A stretch of DNA of 64,000 bases from Brachypodium distachyon (Eukaryota; Streptophyta; Magnoliopsida; Poales; Poaceae), in the NCBI RefSeq assembly GCF_000005505.3, contig NC_016134.3, positions 11,266,624-11,330,623 of the forward strand. Direction: 5' to 3'. Below, piece after piece: positions 10,560-21,823 of the stretch. Numbering within the stretch: position 1 is the first letter of the stretch; each line of letters starts with the position of its first letter. Under the pieces are notes generated by a model that saw only the letters and a list, made by a program, of their open reading frames with translations, was not told the DNA's origin and searched no databases. The position numbers were made by a program, and so were the translations under genes.

Positions 10560-12107
10560 TATATGATACAAAATATTAATTTCTTCTTGAGGATATTGAT
10601 ATATTTCATGTCCTACAGTAGGATATAAAAAGAGAGACAGAGAGCCACTAAATTTCACACATAGTGCCAGACAGGGTTGTCATCATGTTTTTTTTTTCAT
10701 CTGTTCACAATGTAGGCATGGCAGATATGGAGAATTAGAACCCGAAATTGTAACAGCCTTTCATATAATTGCTTATGTCTTAGTTATGCCGATCCTCCTT
10801 AATTACCGGTCACCTTGTGATTCGGTGTTGTGGGATTTCTTCCTAGCTGGCTCGGCGGTTATGAGACATGGTCCTCTTCGTTGCTGTGGCATGACCGTCG
10901 AAGTGTCCTAACGCTCAACGTCTATCGATGACAGATGGCGAAGGCACAGGAGCTAGAGATAAATATCAGGAGAAATGATACGGTGCATGATCTGTTGTTT
11001 ACCTGCTGCCTGTATGCTTGTCAATGTGAGTTTCACGAAAGAGTGGGGAAATTGCCATTACGGTGCGGCGCTTCTTCCCTGCCGGTCTGGGTGGCGAATT
11101 AGCACCAACGGAATGCATTAGTTTCTAGAGTACATGGATATTATTTTGCCTATATAGTTATTATATGATACTAGTAAAACACTGTTAGAGTTGTAGACGA
11201 GGTAACTAATTAATCAACACTTTGGTTCATATATACTACATTCACTTAAGTAAACCTTCTTCGCAGATATCACATATATTATATAGAAAGGTGAACAAGA
11301 AGGATCCAGCTGGATAACAAAAAAATGTGGTAAACCAAAGATGCAACGAACAATGAACATGGGAAAATTAGTCAATTCAGGATGGTGAATACATGATCTC
11401 AACAACCACGTCCAGGCTAATGATCCACGTGCAATAGATACAGGCGAGGATGTTGTCACTTGAACCGTACGTACAAACTAGCACTCCCTTCGATCCATAA
11501 TAAGTGTTTCAGATTTAGTATAAAGATGTACTTAAATGTGAGACACTATAAAAGAAGGATATAAGCGAAGAAGTTAGACAAGAGTGAAATAGGCACCAAA
11601 TCATAAATCATAAATCAACATTGTTCTGGTTCATCGTAGTGGATAAATGAAGGAGATTGTAGCAAATGAAGTAATTAAATAAGCACACTGATGGGAAGAT
11701 AGAAGGAGATCATGGGCGTGAGAGACATTAGGAATACATCCATAACAAGCAAGCGCGGCGGCCTGACATTGCCCTTCCTTCCTTCTACTGAGCCATGCAT
11801 GCGCACGATTCCAAGAGTCACTAGAGGAGAAACTGGAAAGGAAGAAATCACCTGTATCTACTGTGCCATAACAAGCGAGGCCCCTCGATCCGTCTGGATA
11901 TACTGGCCGACGTGGATCTCGCACCGTCGACATTAGGAGACTTGCTGGCCTGAAAGCCACGATGTTTAATTAGGTGGTGTAAGCTACCACAGCTGTTTAG
12001 ATGAGCTTAGATTCTTGTTTTTTCCTGACACCTCTTTGTACAGTTTGTTTCAGGTTATTTCTCCTCCTAATTAATGAAATCGGCGCTGCTGACTTTCGAA
12101 AAGTTAT
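10560..12107. other. Non-coding stretch with decayed promoter-leader modules
   Basis: No convincing gene. Visible are a module with ATATAAAAAGAGAG (about 10622) and motif AGATATGGAGAATTAG (10723-10737), and a partial Stowaway-like end (CTCCCTTCGATCCATAATAAG, 11485) lacking its partner. A related module near 11700 has ATGGGCGTGAGAGACATTAG. It resembles 33925-34060 and 42255-42390. Confidence 0.5.
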
Positions 12108-12297
12108 CTTTTGTTAAACTATTTCCTACAAAAATATGGCTATTTGATCTTTCAAAAATAAACTAAATGTTTGGCACAATGATTTTCTCAAAGAAATGGC
12201 TCTTTTGTTAAAACTATTTCCTACAAAAATATGGTTATTTGATCTTGTAAAAATAAACTAAATTGTTGGGGCAGTGATTTTCTCAAAGAAATGGCTA
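12108..12297. repeat. Two-copy tandem repeat, about 94 bp
   Basis: TCTTTTGTTAAACTATTTCC through TTTTCTCAAAGAAATGGCT is repeated in tandem at 12108-12201 and 12202-12297 with few differences. Confidence 0.88.
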
Positions 12298-13336
12298 GCT
12301 GTTGCTTTAATTAGCAAGGTCGGTCAGTGGGATCCAACAACTGTGTATAAATTACTTGTCCCGTGTCAATAATTGACAGTAAAGCTGACCGAAACTTTAG
12401 ATGTGTGACGTACTGACGTATCAGCAACAGATTCTGCACAGTTCATAATTATTTTCCTTAATTATCGTGTCTATAATCCATTTAAGGTACATTTTACACT
12501 ACTACAATGTAGGTAGCAGTATTGAATCAAGTCCACCGTTTATTCATTGGGTATTTCAGAGTGTTTTTTCTCACTGAGCGATTCTTTTTCCACAAGAGTA
12601 ATTTGGGCCTCATCCCAAATTATTACTTAGGAATTCGGGCATAACAAGTCGGTGTGTCCTTATATTGCGTTGTCCTTATATCGGACGGGGCAGAGGGGTA
12701 ATCTTGATGTGACTCCTCTGTTCTGCCTTCAGGCTCTCTGCATCTTCGTTAAATGCATAGTATCCATAAAAGCGACACAACTTTCTTCATGCATGCGACC
12801 ATTGTCATATAGATATATAAAATCACACTGTACATATGTCTTGGCTCTTACGTTCAAACTTTAAAATCACATGTCGAGTTTCATAGGATTGAGAGGTATC
12901 GGGATTGTGTGCTGCCGCTATACTGTAACAAGGTGCGGTTTTGGAATGAGACTACACAGTCGCATGGATATTCTACGAGAAGAGTCTTTTTTCTGAATGA
13001 GATCAGAGGAACCTGCCGTAGTAGATTTAGGTGCATTAACAATCGTAGACATCGCAAACTGGTTGTGTATCGGCAATTGGTTGGTGGTCTTTCGCTGTCC
13101 AAAGCATAGAAGCACCACTGAATGTACGACCATGCACCGAGACTCTCAGACAATAAAAAATTGAGAATGATATGTAAGTAAATCAGGGCTTGAATCCATT
13201 TATGAATGATTTTTGTGTTATCCCATAAACAGCTTTGTTTAATGGTAAAGTGACAGTAATTTTTTTACTGAACCGAATACCATTTGTTTGACGGTGTCTT
13301 ATTCCTACTGCCAGCTAATACCATTGTATTTTTTTT
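12298..13336. other. Non-coding stretch containing a diverged family block (12880-13150)
   Basis: The segment 12880-13150 is a diverged copy of 27925-28230 and 31105-31430 (GGATTGAGAGGTATCGG start, TTGGTTGGTGGTCTTTCGC end). In this copy a plus frame stays open from about 12890 to 13109 and contains four Cys (DCVLPLYCNK, GTCRSRFRCINN). The same frame has stops in the other two copies. I see no family and list it as a repeat rather than a gene. Confidence 0.4.
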
Positions 13337-14640
13337 GAGTAAAATGCATCAGAACTCCTAATTCTTTTGTAAAATTACCAAGTTAGTCCTAATTTTTTGA
13401 AACTGCACGTTTGAATTCCAATTGTTTCATAAGTGGTTCAGCACAGGTCCTATGATGGTTCGGGCTCGTGCCTCCTGCCTACGTGGCTATTTGAGCCCAC
13501 ATGTCAGGTGCCAAGGTGGACTATTTTTTGCAAAACCCCTGGCCTCTTTCCTTACTCTTCCCCGTGCCCCTCCTCCTTATCCCCCAAGGAGAGCTTCTCC
13601 CTGCTCTGCCTCCCTCTCTTCCCCCTCCCCGAGCTCTCTTCTCTGCCCCCTCCCTCTCCCGACATCTCCTTGCTAGCTCCCCCTCTTTCTTCTCTGCGCA
13701 GCCACCTCTCCAGCAGCCCAGCCGCGCCCTCCTCCATCTACTCTCCTCGCCCCGCGCTGCCACCCAAAAGAACCGCCGTGTCGCCCCGCACCAAAGAGTG
13801 CGCGCGCCTGGACCCGCATGCGCCCACGTCGCCCGCCAGCGTCCTTCGTCACACCACCGAGCTCGCAGCCCCCGTCCCCGCTCCCTCTCGCGCCTCGCCT
13901 CCGTGCCATGAAGATCCGCGCCGAGGCCACGAAGCTAGCTCCGCCATCCTCTTGAAGCCCAGGGAGCCGAGCCGTTCCCGCGAAGGAGTTCCCCATCGCC
14001 GCTGTGAGCTCCGGCTGCTCTGCGACACCCCGCCTCCTCCGTCAGCCCGTAGCGACCACGCCGCATGCTCATCTTCCCCGACCCCGGCGGGGTGCCGCAG
14101 CACCCCGAAGCAACTCGCAAAGCAGCGCGCGAATCCCCAGCCACCATCCCCGTCTCTATCTCTCTCGCTTCGCAGCACCCACGCGTCGGAGATCGTCACC
14201 GACGCCGCAAGCTCTCCGTCGCCAGCGGGCTCGCCCTGCGGCCATGACCCGTGGGACGGTGAGGTGGGCGGAGGAGAGCGCGACGGCTACGATGGACTTC
14301 ATGGGCTGGACAGGCATGGGGATCCCGAAGAGGAACCCTGTGCCTAGGTCGCACATGGTGCCGCCCAGCTCTTACCAGACTGAAGTCTTGAGGCGGAGGG
14401 ACGCCGGGAGGAGGAACCTCCAGCTGCGGTCCTCGTCGGGGAGCAGCGGGTCGCCGGCGGACGATGCCATCGCCATAGGCTGCAGACTGGTGTAGAGGAG
14501 GAGAGGAGGAGAATGAGGTGGGGGTTCACGAGGAGAAGACACCTGACAAGTGGGCCTAAAGAGCCACGTCGGCACGAGGCACGCACCAGAGCCACCATAT
14601 TTCTTTGTGGAACTCAGAAAGGATCGTTCCACAAAAAAAT
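13337..14640. mobile_element. Pack-MULE-like element with captured gene fragments
   Basis: Arms are inverted: CGTGCCTCCTGCCTACGTGG near 13468 matches, on the opposite strand, CGTGCCTCGTGCCGACGTGG near 14570. Both continue into GGCCCAC-TGTCAGGTG. The core is unusually GC-rich and the right part is a molybdate-transporter fragment. A perfect 10-bp hairpin stem (TTTGTGGAAC / GTTCCACAAA) lies at 14604-14635. Outer limits are approximate and no target duplication was confirmed. The long plus-strand frame at 13433-14347 is low-complexity and not a believable gene. Confidence 0.65.
14231..14476 (-). pseudogene. MOT1: Captured fragment of a MOT1-type molybdate transporter
   Basis: From an ATG at 14476 the minus strand reads MAMASSAGDPLLPDEDRSW then LRLKTSVW, a stop, ELGGTMCDLGT, and TGFLFGIPMPVQPMKSI followed by VAVALSSAHLTVPRVMAAG. 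The PMPVQPMKSI core is diagnostic of the MOT1 family (SULTR5 group), which moves molybdate across membranes. Roughly 30 residues that normally separate DLGT from TGxLFG are missing, a stop replaces a Ser after VW, and everything past MAAG is absent. This is a transduplicated remnant inside the GC-rich core of the MULE, not a gene. Confidence 0.85.
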
Positions 14641-14649
14641 CTCAGCTGT

Positions 14650-15412
14650 AAATATAAGTGTAAATGAAATACAAATGGTATCCTAGCGGTTCGGTGGAGG
14701 GAATTGCAAGATATTGTGGTGAACATAACTTTAACAAGAAATGACAAAGTGTTATGGAAATGGGGACCCAAGAAGTTGTATACTATGAACTCTGCTTATA
14801 AATATTTGAGCAGTACTATTGCTGGTCCTGATCTTTCCTTCATTTGGTGGTGTAAGCTCCCTCTGAAAATAAAGGTTTTCCTTTGGCAAATTTTCCTGAA
14901 CTCTGTCCTTACAGAGGACAATATGGTGAAGAGATGTTGGCCTGGTGACGCTAAATGTTACTTTTGTCACAAATCTGAATCCCTGCAACACCTTTTCTTT
15001 GAATGCACCGTGGCTAGATTTAATTTGTGTGGGGATGCATTGCAGTACACTACCCAGGCACTGATCCGATCCCTAGAAACCCCTGGCAATATTTCATTTG
15101 GGTTGGGCAGCTACTCAAAATCACTAATCTCTGCTTTATTGAAGGTTTGGGGGTTGTGTGCTGGGCCATTTGGAAAACTAAGAATGGGGTGTGTTTTGAA
15201 AAAAAGATTTTGCACCACCCTGAGTCAATCATTTACACATTGTGCTCGTTTCTTCAGTTCTGGGCAAAGCTTCAAAAGGAGCCGCGACAACAAAAGATGA
15301 TGGATGGATCCCATGGCCTACTCCGGGAGGTGGTGACACTGCTGAGAAGAACGCATGGAAGATCATCGGATGGGGGGCCTGATCGTCAGTTGCTGGATCT
15401 GCTGAGATAAAA
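14650..15412 (+). pseudogene. L1-type LINE remnant: zf-RVT / C-terminal region
   Basis: The plus frame reads NDKVLWKWGPKKLYTMNSAY, WWCKLPLKIKVFLWQ and CYFCHKSESLQHLFFEC, the zinc-binding zf-RVT signature found after the reverse transcriptase in plant LINEs. Near 15050 the true frame shifts to the one reading VVCWAIWKTKNGVCFE and FLQFWAKLQ, the usual downstream part. Only the last part of ORF2 remains, with no RT catalytic domain, and a frameshift breaks it. Confidence 0.88.
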
Positions 15413-16286
15413 GCTATGCTGCTTCATCTGCAATCGTGTTTTGGGAGGTGCAAGTCTAAACTTTTGCCACATCTACTCCCTCCGTCCTGAGGCGTTATAT
15501 TCAAACCAATCGGTCTGTCTATATGAGGCGCATATCGTTTTTTAACAACCTTCTTCTAGCTAGATGCTATGCCTGATAACATTAAATAATTGCATGCTCC
15601 TGAACAGAACAATCGCTGAATGCACGTATGCTGGGCAGAGCTATATAGAAAAGCATGCATGCAGGGCCCCACAAAAAAACAAAGCGCCAAAAATCAGTGC
15701 TAACTCGGCTTTCTAAACTCATTGGTATGTGCGCAGAAACAAACACGCCTGGTATAGAAGGATGGATGGAGTACTGAATTAGAATGTTGCGCATGTACTG
15801 TGTGTCGGCCCTTCTAGGTATTGGTTCTTCCTTCTCTTCGACTTAGTAGCAGCAGGTTTACGTCTCATAGCAAAGGGACCGAGACGACTCCTGCGCAGTG
15901 GGTTTCCTGCTGGGTTTAGGTTTGGCTTCCCCCTTTATTTCTCTCTGCTGGTGGTCAGTGTGCTGTGCTAAGATACAATGTTGTTTTCGTTGCATGCAAC
16001 GAAAATTGAGGGTACTTAGCCCAAGTCGGAAAAAAAAAGAAAGCTCAGCTGACATCTGTTAGTAGTGGCACTTCAACAGGATGGTGCCCACCTAGATGAG
16101 GCCTTTGATGCATGGCAGAGGATGGGTATGCCTGGCCGACTTAGGTGCGAAACATCATCTTTCATGCTTCTGTAGGTATTCTTAGAACTGAGCAGACGCA
16201 CTTCTTGGGAGAAGAAATTTTACAAAGGTTGTGCGCAACGGTCCGGGTCATGTACTCTCTCCGTTTCAAAATAACTGGGTTACGTA
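15413..16286. other. Non-coding stretch
   Basis: No gene recognised. There is one isolated Stowaway-like end (CTACTCCCTCCGTCCTGAGG, 15474) without a partner and a partial duplicate of the 16287 MITE end just before it (16253-16284). Confidence 0.45.
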
Positions 16287-16368
16287 CTCTCTTCGTTTCA
16301 AAATAACTGACGTGGATTTGTATAAGATTTTATACAAATTCACGACACTTATTTTGGGACCGAGGGAG
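16287..16368. mobile_element. Stowaway MITE, 82 bp
   Basis: CTCTCTTCGTTTCAAAATAA at the left and, inverted, CTCCCTCGGTCCCAAAATAA at the right, flanked by TA duplications (16285-16286 and 16369-16370). Too short to encode anything; mobilised by Mariner-type transposase in trans. Confidence 0.85.
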
Positions 16369-16747
16369 TATAACGAAACAAAAACCAATGTCTCAGGCCG
16401 CATCTATATTTATAGCCAGCGAACAAATACAATCGGAATTACATCAGTGAGTTACAACAGAAGGTATACAGGAAACGAACTCTGAACAAACCTAACAGAG
16501 GCCTCAACCTAACAAGTGTAATGCTAATCTATCTCCAGATAACGTATATCGCACTGCACAAGTAGTTACGTAACGAATCATATCCGTTTAACATCTCCCC
16601 TCAATCACAACTTTATTACGTTGAGATTACTTCTGAAATTTTCAAGCTGTCGAGTTGACAGACTTTGGTGAAACCATCTACAACTTGGACATGTGCTCCA
16701 CGACAGGGTTTTGGTTCTTGACATAATTTTGTGTACTGCCCCGTGAG

Positions 16748-17711
16748 TCTGGATGGCACCCGGCAGGTTCGGGGCCGGGTCCGGCCATACCAGACCCGGC
16801 CACCCGCCCCGAGACCCGGACCCGGCACCGGGTCTACCCGGGGACCCGCGGGTATACCCGACCCAGATGAACAGTTCAACAATAAGCAATTCAGCACAGC
16901 GATAGAAATTTATAGACCTTGAAATCGATACAATAAACAGTCAAAGCTTCAATCCAGACGAGATTAAACAACCAGGAGAGGAACAGAATAGGAAATCAAA
17001 AGAAATAACAAATCGGGTAGAAGCAGCACAGGGCATCAGCATTCATCCATCACCATCAGGTGCTCACAAGTAGGCAAGTAGCACAACGCACACACTAGCT
17101 AGTTGGGTTCATACATTACAGAAATGTTCATAAATCACAATCGCCATAATGGGCTCAGCTCACAGCACACAAACACAAGCTGACCATAGCGGGACGGAGG
17201 AGGATGGGGAGTTGGGGACGGGAGCAGGGAGCAGGGAGCACGGGCGCATACGAACAGAGGAGGGAAGTAGCGGTGGACACGGGATGGCACGGGCGCACGG
17301 CCACTGGCCTGCGGAAGCCGACCGCCGGCATTTGGCAGGCTGGCGGCAGAGGGCGGGACCGCGGGAGCCGGGAGAGGCGCGGCTGCGCCCGCGCGAGAGA
17401 GAAGAAGAGGGGCAGCGGGGGTCGCGGGGAGAACGGAGTTTGCCGGATCGGGATGGGAGATAGGGTGCTAGGGTTTTTGGTTGGACCTTTTGGATTGGGC
17501 TAATGCATTGGGCTGGGCCGAATATTATTTAGTAACTCAATGCTCTGAATGTGAGGCATACTCTGAACCGGGTTTTCGGGTTTCTGGGTCCGGGTAAAGC
17601 ACTGCCAGATCCGGACCCGCGAGACCCGACGGGTCCGAAAATTTCTCATTTATGCTAATCGGGTCTAGACCCGTCGGATAATCGGGGTTCGGGTATCCAT
17701 TGTCATCCATA
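16748..17711. mobile_element. hAT element, 964 bp, perfect 8-bp target duplication
   Basis: CCCGTGAG flanks both sides (16740-16747 and 17712-17719). The ends TCTGGATGGCACCC and, inverted, TATGGATGACAATGG resemble hAT ends, and the subterminal zones are packed with GACCCG / CGGGTC motifs. The core (17149-17503) is GC-rich without a recognised gene. Non-autonomous. Confidence 0.78.
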
Positions 17712-18569
17712 CCCGTGAGCGCTGTTCCTAAACCCCTCGGTAATTAGGCGAGAACCAACTAAACATGAAAAATCAAACGTTAAGTTCAGATCAGAAGAAT
17801 GTATCTGACATGATCGAAGCCACTCAATTCTGTGGAAGGACGTGAGAAAACACATACCGATGGTAGAAAGGAAAAACCGAACAATACAAACTTGATTAAT
17901 GCCATGTTAGATGGTGCTAGTTTATCCAAGGAATATGGGGAACCCTTTTCTCGCGTCATATCACAAATGGTTTCTTTGTAGTATCTACTTAAAATCAATT
18001 AGGGTGGTAGAAAGGCCGTATTCAACGCTATTTTCTTTGTAGTATCTACTTAAAATTGTCGTTAAAATATCCACTTAAAATTAAAAAACATTAAAAATCA
18101 CAAATGGTTGTTGGTAGGGAACTATTAGAGAGGATTCTTCCGGATTTCTCCCCACAAAACGCCTTATTTTTGTATCAATTAAAAACATTTGGCATACCAA
18201 TGTTTTTAAATAACACTAGTGTGTTGGGGTGAAAGAGGTTTTTTAGATTATGGGACGAACGCCAAACCTCTCAAACACATAACGACTAGTAACTGAAAAA
18301 TACACGCTAGCTAGGACTTAGGAGAAACTATGACTCATGAAAGTATAAGAATCCATAGAAATTAAATTTGATGAATGAGGAAGCAAACAAATGCGGGATA
18401 CAATTGGAGTACCAGAGAGATAGAAACGGAAGAAAAGGATCGATCTCGCCGGCCATCAATTGCGCCAAAGCCAACTTCCAACTAGTTTTTCCGCCAGAGC
18501 GAGTGATCGCGGTTGGGATAGAGAAGAAAGATAGCTTGGAGTCTTGGACGGCGGCGGCGGAGAATTTTG
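17712..18569. other. Non-coding stretch with diverged repeats
   Basis: 17790-18000 matches 40195-40370 (CAATTCTGTGGAAGGACGTG-type segment), and 18440-18560 matches 8880-8960 and 20845-21010. A 109-codon plus frame at 18368-18697 crosses repeat boundaries and is not preserved in the copies. Confidence 0.45.
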
Positions 18570-19393
18570 CACCATATCTGTGGTTCGTCGCTCTTGCCGG
18601 GTTTCTTCGCAAGTCTGCGCCTTCAGCCATCGAGGTGATGGACAACAAGGTGCATGCCAACGCGAATCACCGTGCATGCATGATGTGTGGCACGTAGTTT
18701 TAGACGCGAGGTGCATGCCAACGCAAGTGTAGTGCCAACTAAGCATGAGGACGGCAGTGATCCTGAGATACAATCAGAGGGGAGCTGACTTTATTAAGAC
18801 CATTCCGGAACAAGAAACTTGGTATGTTCCTCTTTGAATTCTGAGATCACGTCTGGACTGGTTCAGTGAACATGACTTTTTTTTTGCGAGTACATGATTT
18901 TCAAGAATAGGAAAAGTAAGAATTGGAATGTTTTCTCAAGGATTAATAATTTATTTATTTATTTCGTGTGCTACCATGTTGTATATAAAAGAGAGCACTT
19001 CTGCTCTTGTACACCCTCCTCCTCTAATGAAAACATAAGAACGGTACAGATCACTCAACACCCCTTCATAAAAAAGGTAAGATGGACATTAAATAATATT
19101 GCATTCTCTCCTTTCCACCTGGATCTGAACACACTCGGTGTTTTCGAGTTTGCAGTAGATTGCGCCATTGGATCGTCACTAAATTTCACGAGATTGTAGT
19201 AGACACAATCCCACCAAAGGGATCGGCGAAAACATTCTTGAGGAAGCGGGAAACATGCGAACAAGTCAGATGCTTGGGTGTTTAATATTTTTCTCGTCGG
19301 GTAATTCATTTTCCTCATCAATTTAGTCAGTCCGTTCAACGACCGGCGCTCCATCTACGATCGTTCGTTGTTGCTGTCAGGTTTGTCCGCCAA

Positions 19394-20040
19394 CAGGGCC
19401 GTCTCCAGGATTTGGGGGCCCTGGAGCGAAACTGAAAATTTTGCTCTAAAATTGGGACTAATTCATGTAACTAAAACATCTAAAAATATATAAAAAATGC
19501 AATGGTAGTATACTAGTATTGGAGCAATAAACTGACCTCATGTTTTACTGAAAAGCATCATCCATCTAGTGTTTTTTGAAATGAAATCTGCAATCATATC
19601 TTCATAACCAATCTTCTCTAGTGGTTCATTTTCAAGTGCTATTGTTGCCAATCCACTGAGTCTTTATCAATACAATAGATTAGAGGGTTGACCGAACCTG
19701 GAATTAGGAATTTAAGACCAAAGCAATCCAGAACAGGGTTTGCCGGCTTGGCCGCCGGAGGCCGGGTATGCAGATAAAAAATCAAAGGCAACAACAGGGG
19801 GCAGCAGCGGCAGGAACGGTTGGGCAGGAGGAGGCGGCAATCGCGTGCAGATGGAGGAAAGGAGGAGCCGAGGAATCGAGTATCCCAGGACTCGCACGAT
19901 GCTTCGCTTTTCCCGTGCGTAATTATATAAGCAGCGAGTTATTTTTGGTTAATAGGATAACTAATCCTAGATTTGGTGGCCCTACGATTTTGGAGGCCCT
20001 GAGCGGTCATGCACCTTGCGCACCCTCATCGACGGGCCTG
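19394..20040 (-). mobile_element. hAT element, 647 bp, deletion derivative
   Basis: Ends are CAGGGCCGTC and, inverted, CAGGCCCGTC. Flanks TCCGCCAA (19386-19393) and TCCGCCAG (20041-20048) form an 8-bp target duplication with one mismatch. The paralogous block A has the uninterrupted site at about 8147. The internal minus strand keeps a C-terminal transposase remnant. Confidence 0.9.
19538..19660 (-). pseudogene. hAT transposase C-terminal remnant
   Basis: The minus frame reads LSGLATIALENEPLEKIGYE then DMIADFISKNTRW, ending at a stop (19538-19540). The pattern LxGLAxIxxExE-lxxxxYxdmIxdF is the end of the dimerisation region in TTF-type zinc-finger hAT transposases. Only about 40 residues survive, so it is non-functional. 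Confidence 0.75.
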
Positions 20041-20524
20041 TCCGCCAGCCACCATGCTCATGCTCGTTGTTGCTGTCAGGTTTGTCCGCCAACCACCATG
20101 CTCATGCTCAACAAGGTGCCTTTGCTACGACCTAGTTGCTTCTCTGGTTGAAAAGGCAGCATCGTCATGACCAACGCACCCGACATTACTTGTATCCCCT
20201 ATGATATTATGAATAAAAAGTTGCTGTTTTTTCTATAAAAAAAATTGATTGTTGTATCCTCGGGCCCTTACTTAACAACTCTCTATATATCTTACCAACC
20301 ATCCTGTCCTGCCAAATATTTTGTTTTTTCAGGACATTATGATTTAATAATTTGTTTCGTGTGCTGGAATGATATGCTCTGTACATAAAAGGGGATTGTG
20401 AGCCAACAAATTTCACACCACGGTTCTACACATGGCTGATTGGCTGTTGTTTGTCACCAACTCACCGTACCTTTTTTTTATCTGACTGTTGGGTGTAGGC
20501 ATGGGAAGTATCGAGAATTAGATC

Positions 20525-20659
20525 ATGGCAATTCCATTCTCATTCATATTTGTCTTAATCAATTATGTTGCTAGTCCTTTCACTTCACCTTGTTTTCGGT
20601 GGTTAGGGTTTCATCTCTCGATAGCTCACTCAACGATGGTCACCATTTCCTCGGGGTAG
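20525..20659 (+). CDS. Hypothetical short ORF (44 codons), homologue of 8559-8738
   Basis: It starts ATGGCA after GAAGTATCGAGAATTAGATC, preceded by ACATAAAAGG (20383-20392) and a T-rich leader. MAIPFSFIFVLINYVAS is hydrophobic, like its partner, and SPCFRWLGFHLS aligns with the partner's SPCFRGLGFHLS. It ends at a TAG 15 codons earlier than the copy in block A, which suggests decay or absence of constraint. Confidence 0.25.
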   Translation: MAIPFSFIFVLINYVASPFTSPCFRWLGFHLSIAHSTMVTISSG

Positions 20660-21703
20660 GAGCACGTATATGGTGCTATTGCCACTACAGTGTGACCAGC
20701 TAAAAGAAGAATGGTAGGCGTTTTTTCCCTGCCGTCCGGGTAGTGAATTAGCCTCAACTGAATGTACCGATTTATTTTTGGGGCAACGGAATGTATTGCT
20801 TTCAATAGTGTGTATGGATATTATTTTTTTCATCTCGAGCGCCGGCCATCGAGATTGCACCCACGGCAAACTTCCAACTAGTTCTTGTGATTGCGGTTGG
20901 CATAGAGAAGAAAGAAAAAGAAGGGTCTTGCTTGCCTTGGAGGCTTGGACGGAGGGAGCGGAGCAAGAAAGAAAAAGAAGGGTCTTGCTTGCCGGGGCGG
21001 AGAATTTTGCAGCCGATTCCGATCTGGGGATCGATCGGCATGGGAGGATCGGAGGAGATGAAGAGGATGAAGCCGAACTCTGCCATTCGCTGCATCTGGG
21101 CTGCGGCCCATGATCGCCTTTTGTTTTTTACGAGGCCGAACTCTGGGCTTTCTACTTCGGTACAAGCTGTGTCCGTGTGTCTGTGTGTGTCGAAATGCAG
21201 CATACACCCTGTACTCCAAGTATACATACACCATACACCTTCCTCTCAGAAAAAAAAAGCACACATACAACACGTGTCAAATAGAAGAAGGATGGCAGCC
21301 AATCAGGAGGAACTAGATAGTCAAACTACAGCGAATATTTTGCAGCAACAGAATGTATGTCTCTAGAGTACATTGGCATGTATCTTGTGTTTTCTTAAGA
21401 TTACTGATATGAAACTAATTAAATACCGTTAGAGAACGTACGTACGAATGCTCAGGACGAGGTAACTGGTGATAACTTTGATTCATACATCCCTGGTCCT
21501 ACGACATGTCATTTACACCCAGCCAGGCCTTCCTGCCAAATATATATTAGTTCTTCTTGGGCACAGAGATTGAACTAGTCCCTGAGAATAATAATTTATA
21601 TAGTGTCTTACATAGTTGTGAACAGGGTTGTTGTCATCATGTATTTTTTTTCTTCATCTGACCGATGGACCGATGCGTAGGCATGGGAGGTATCCAGAAT
21701 TAG

Positions 21704-21823
21704 ATGGTGGCGACTACGGTCATCGTCCTTCCGTCGAACATGGGTGTAGGGTTTCATCCCTCCCTACCTGGACTCCATGGCTACAAGAGAAATGGTGTTA
21801 TGTGTACAGTAGGAGGACTCTAG
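21704..21823 (+). CDS. Hypothetical short ORF (39 codons) after the recurring motif
   Basis: ATG lies directly after GGTATCCAGAATTAG. The product starts MVATTVIVLPS and contains GFHPSLPGLHGYKRNG. Its tandem copy at 22974 keeps the frame and 33 of 39 residues. Likely decayed or non-coding; listed because the position after the motif repeats. Confidence 0.2.
   Translation: MVATTVIVLPSNMGVGFHPSLPGLHGYKRNGVMCTVGGL

Larger units (their letters stand above)
18570..21175 (+). repeat. Duplicated block 1, copy B (partner 7280-10200)
   Basis: It matches copy A in order and orientation. It contains a hAT insertion (19394-20040) missing from A and lacks A's Mutator-like element. Inside it AAGAAAGAAAAAGAAGGGTC is directly duplicated (20907 and 20967). 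A short local duplication of the GTTTGTCCGCCA segment follows the hAT. Confidence 0.85.

Noticed and set aside
12918..13133. Possible Cys-containing peptide on either strand
   Set aside because: Related blocks at 27925 and 31105 have stops in the equivalent frames, and the Cys spacing matches no knottin or defensin I know.
13433..14347. 304-codon plus-strand open frame
   Set aside because: Low-complexity Pro/Ser/Arg composition in a GC-rich Pack-MULE core. The recognisable coding signal there (MOT1) is on the opposite strand.
18368..18697. 109-codon plus frame that looks protein-like
   Set aside because: It crosses the boundary between two repeat blocks and is not maintained in the copies at 7290 and 20850.
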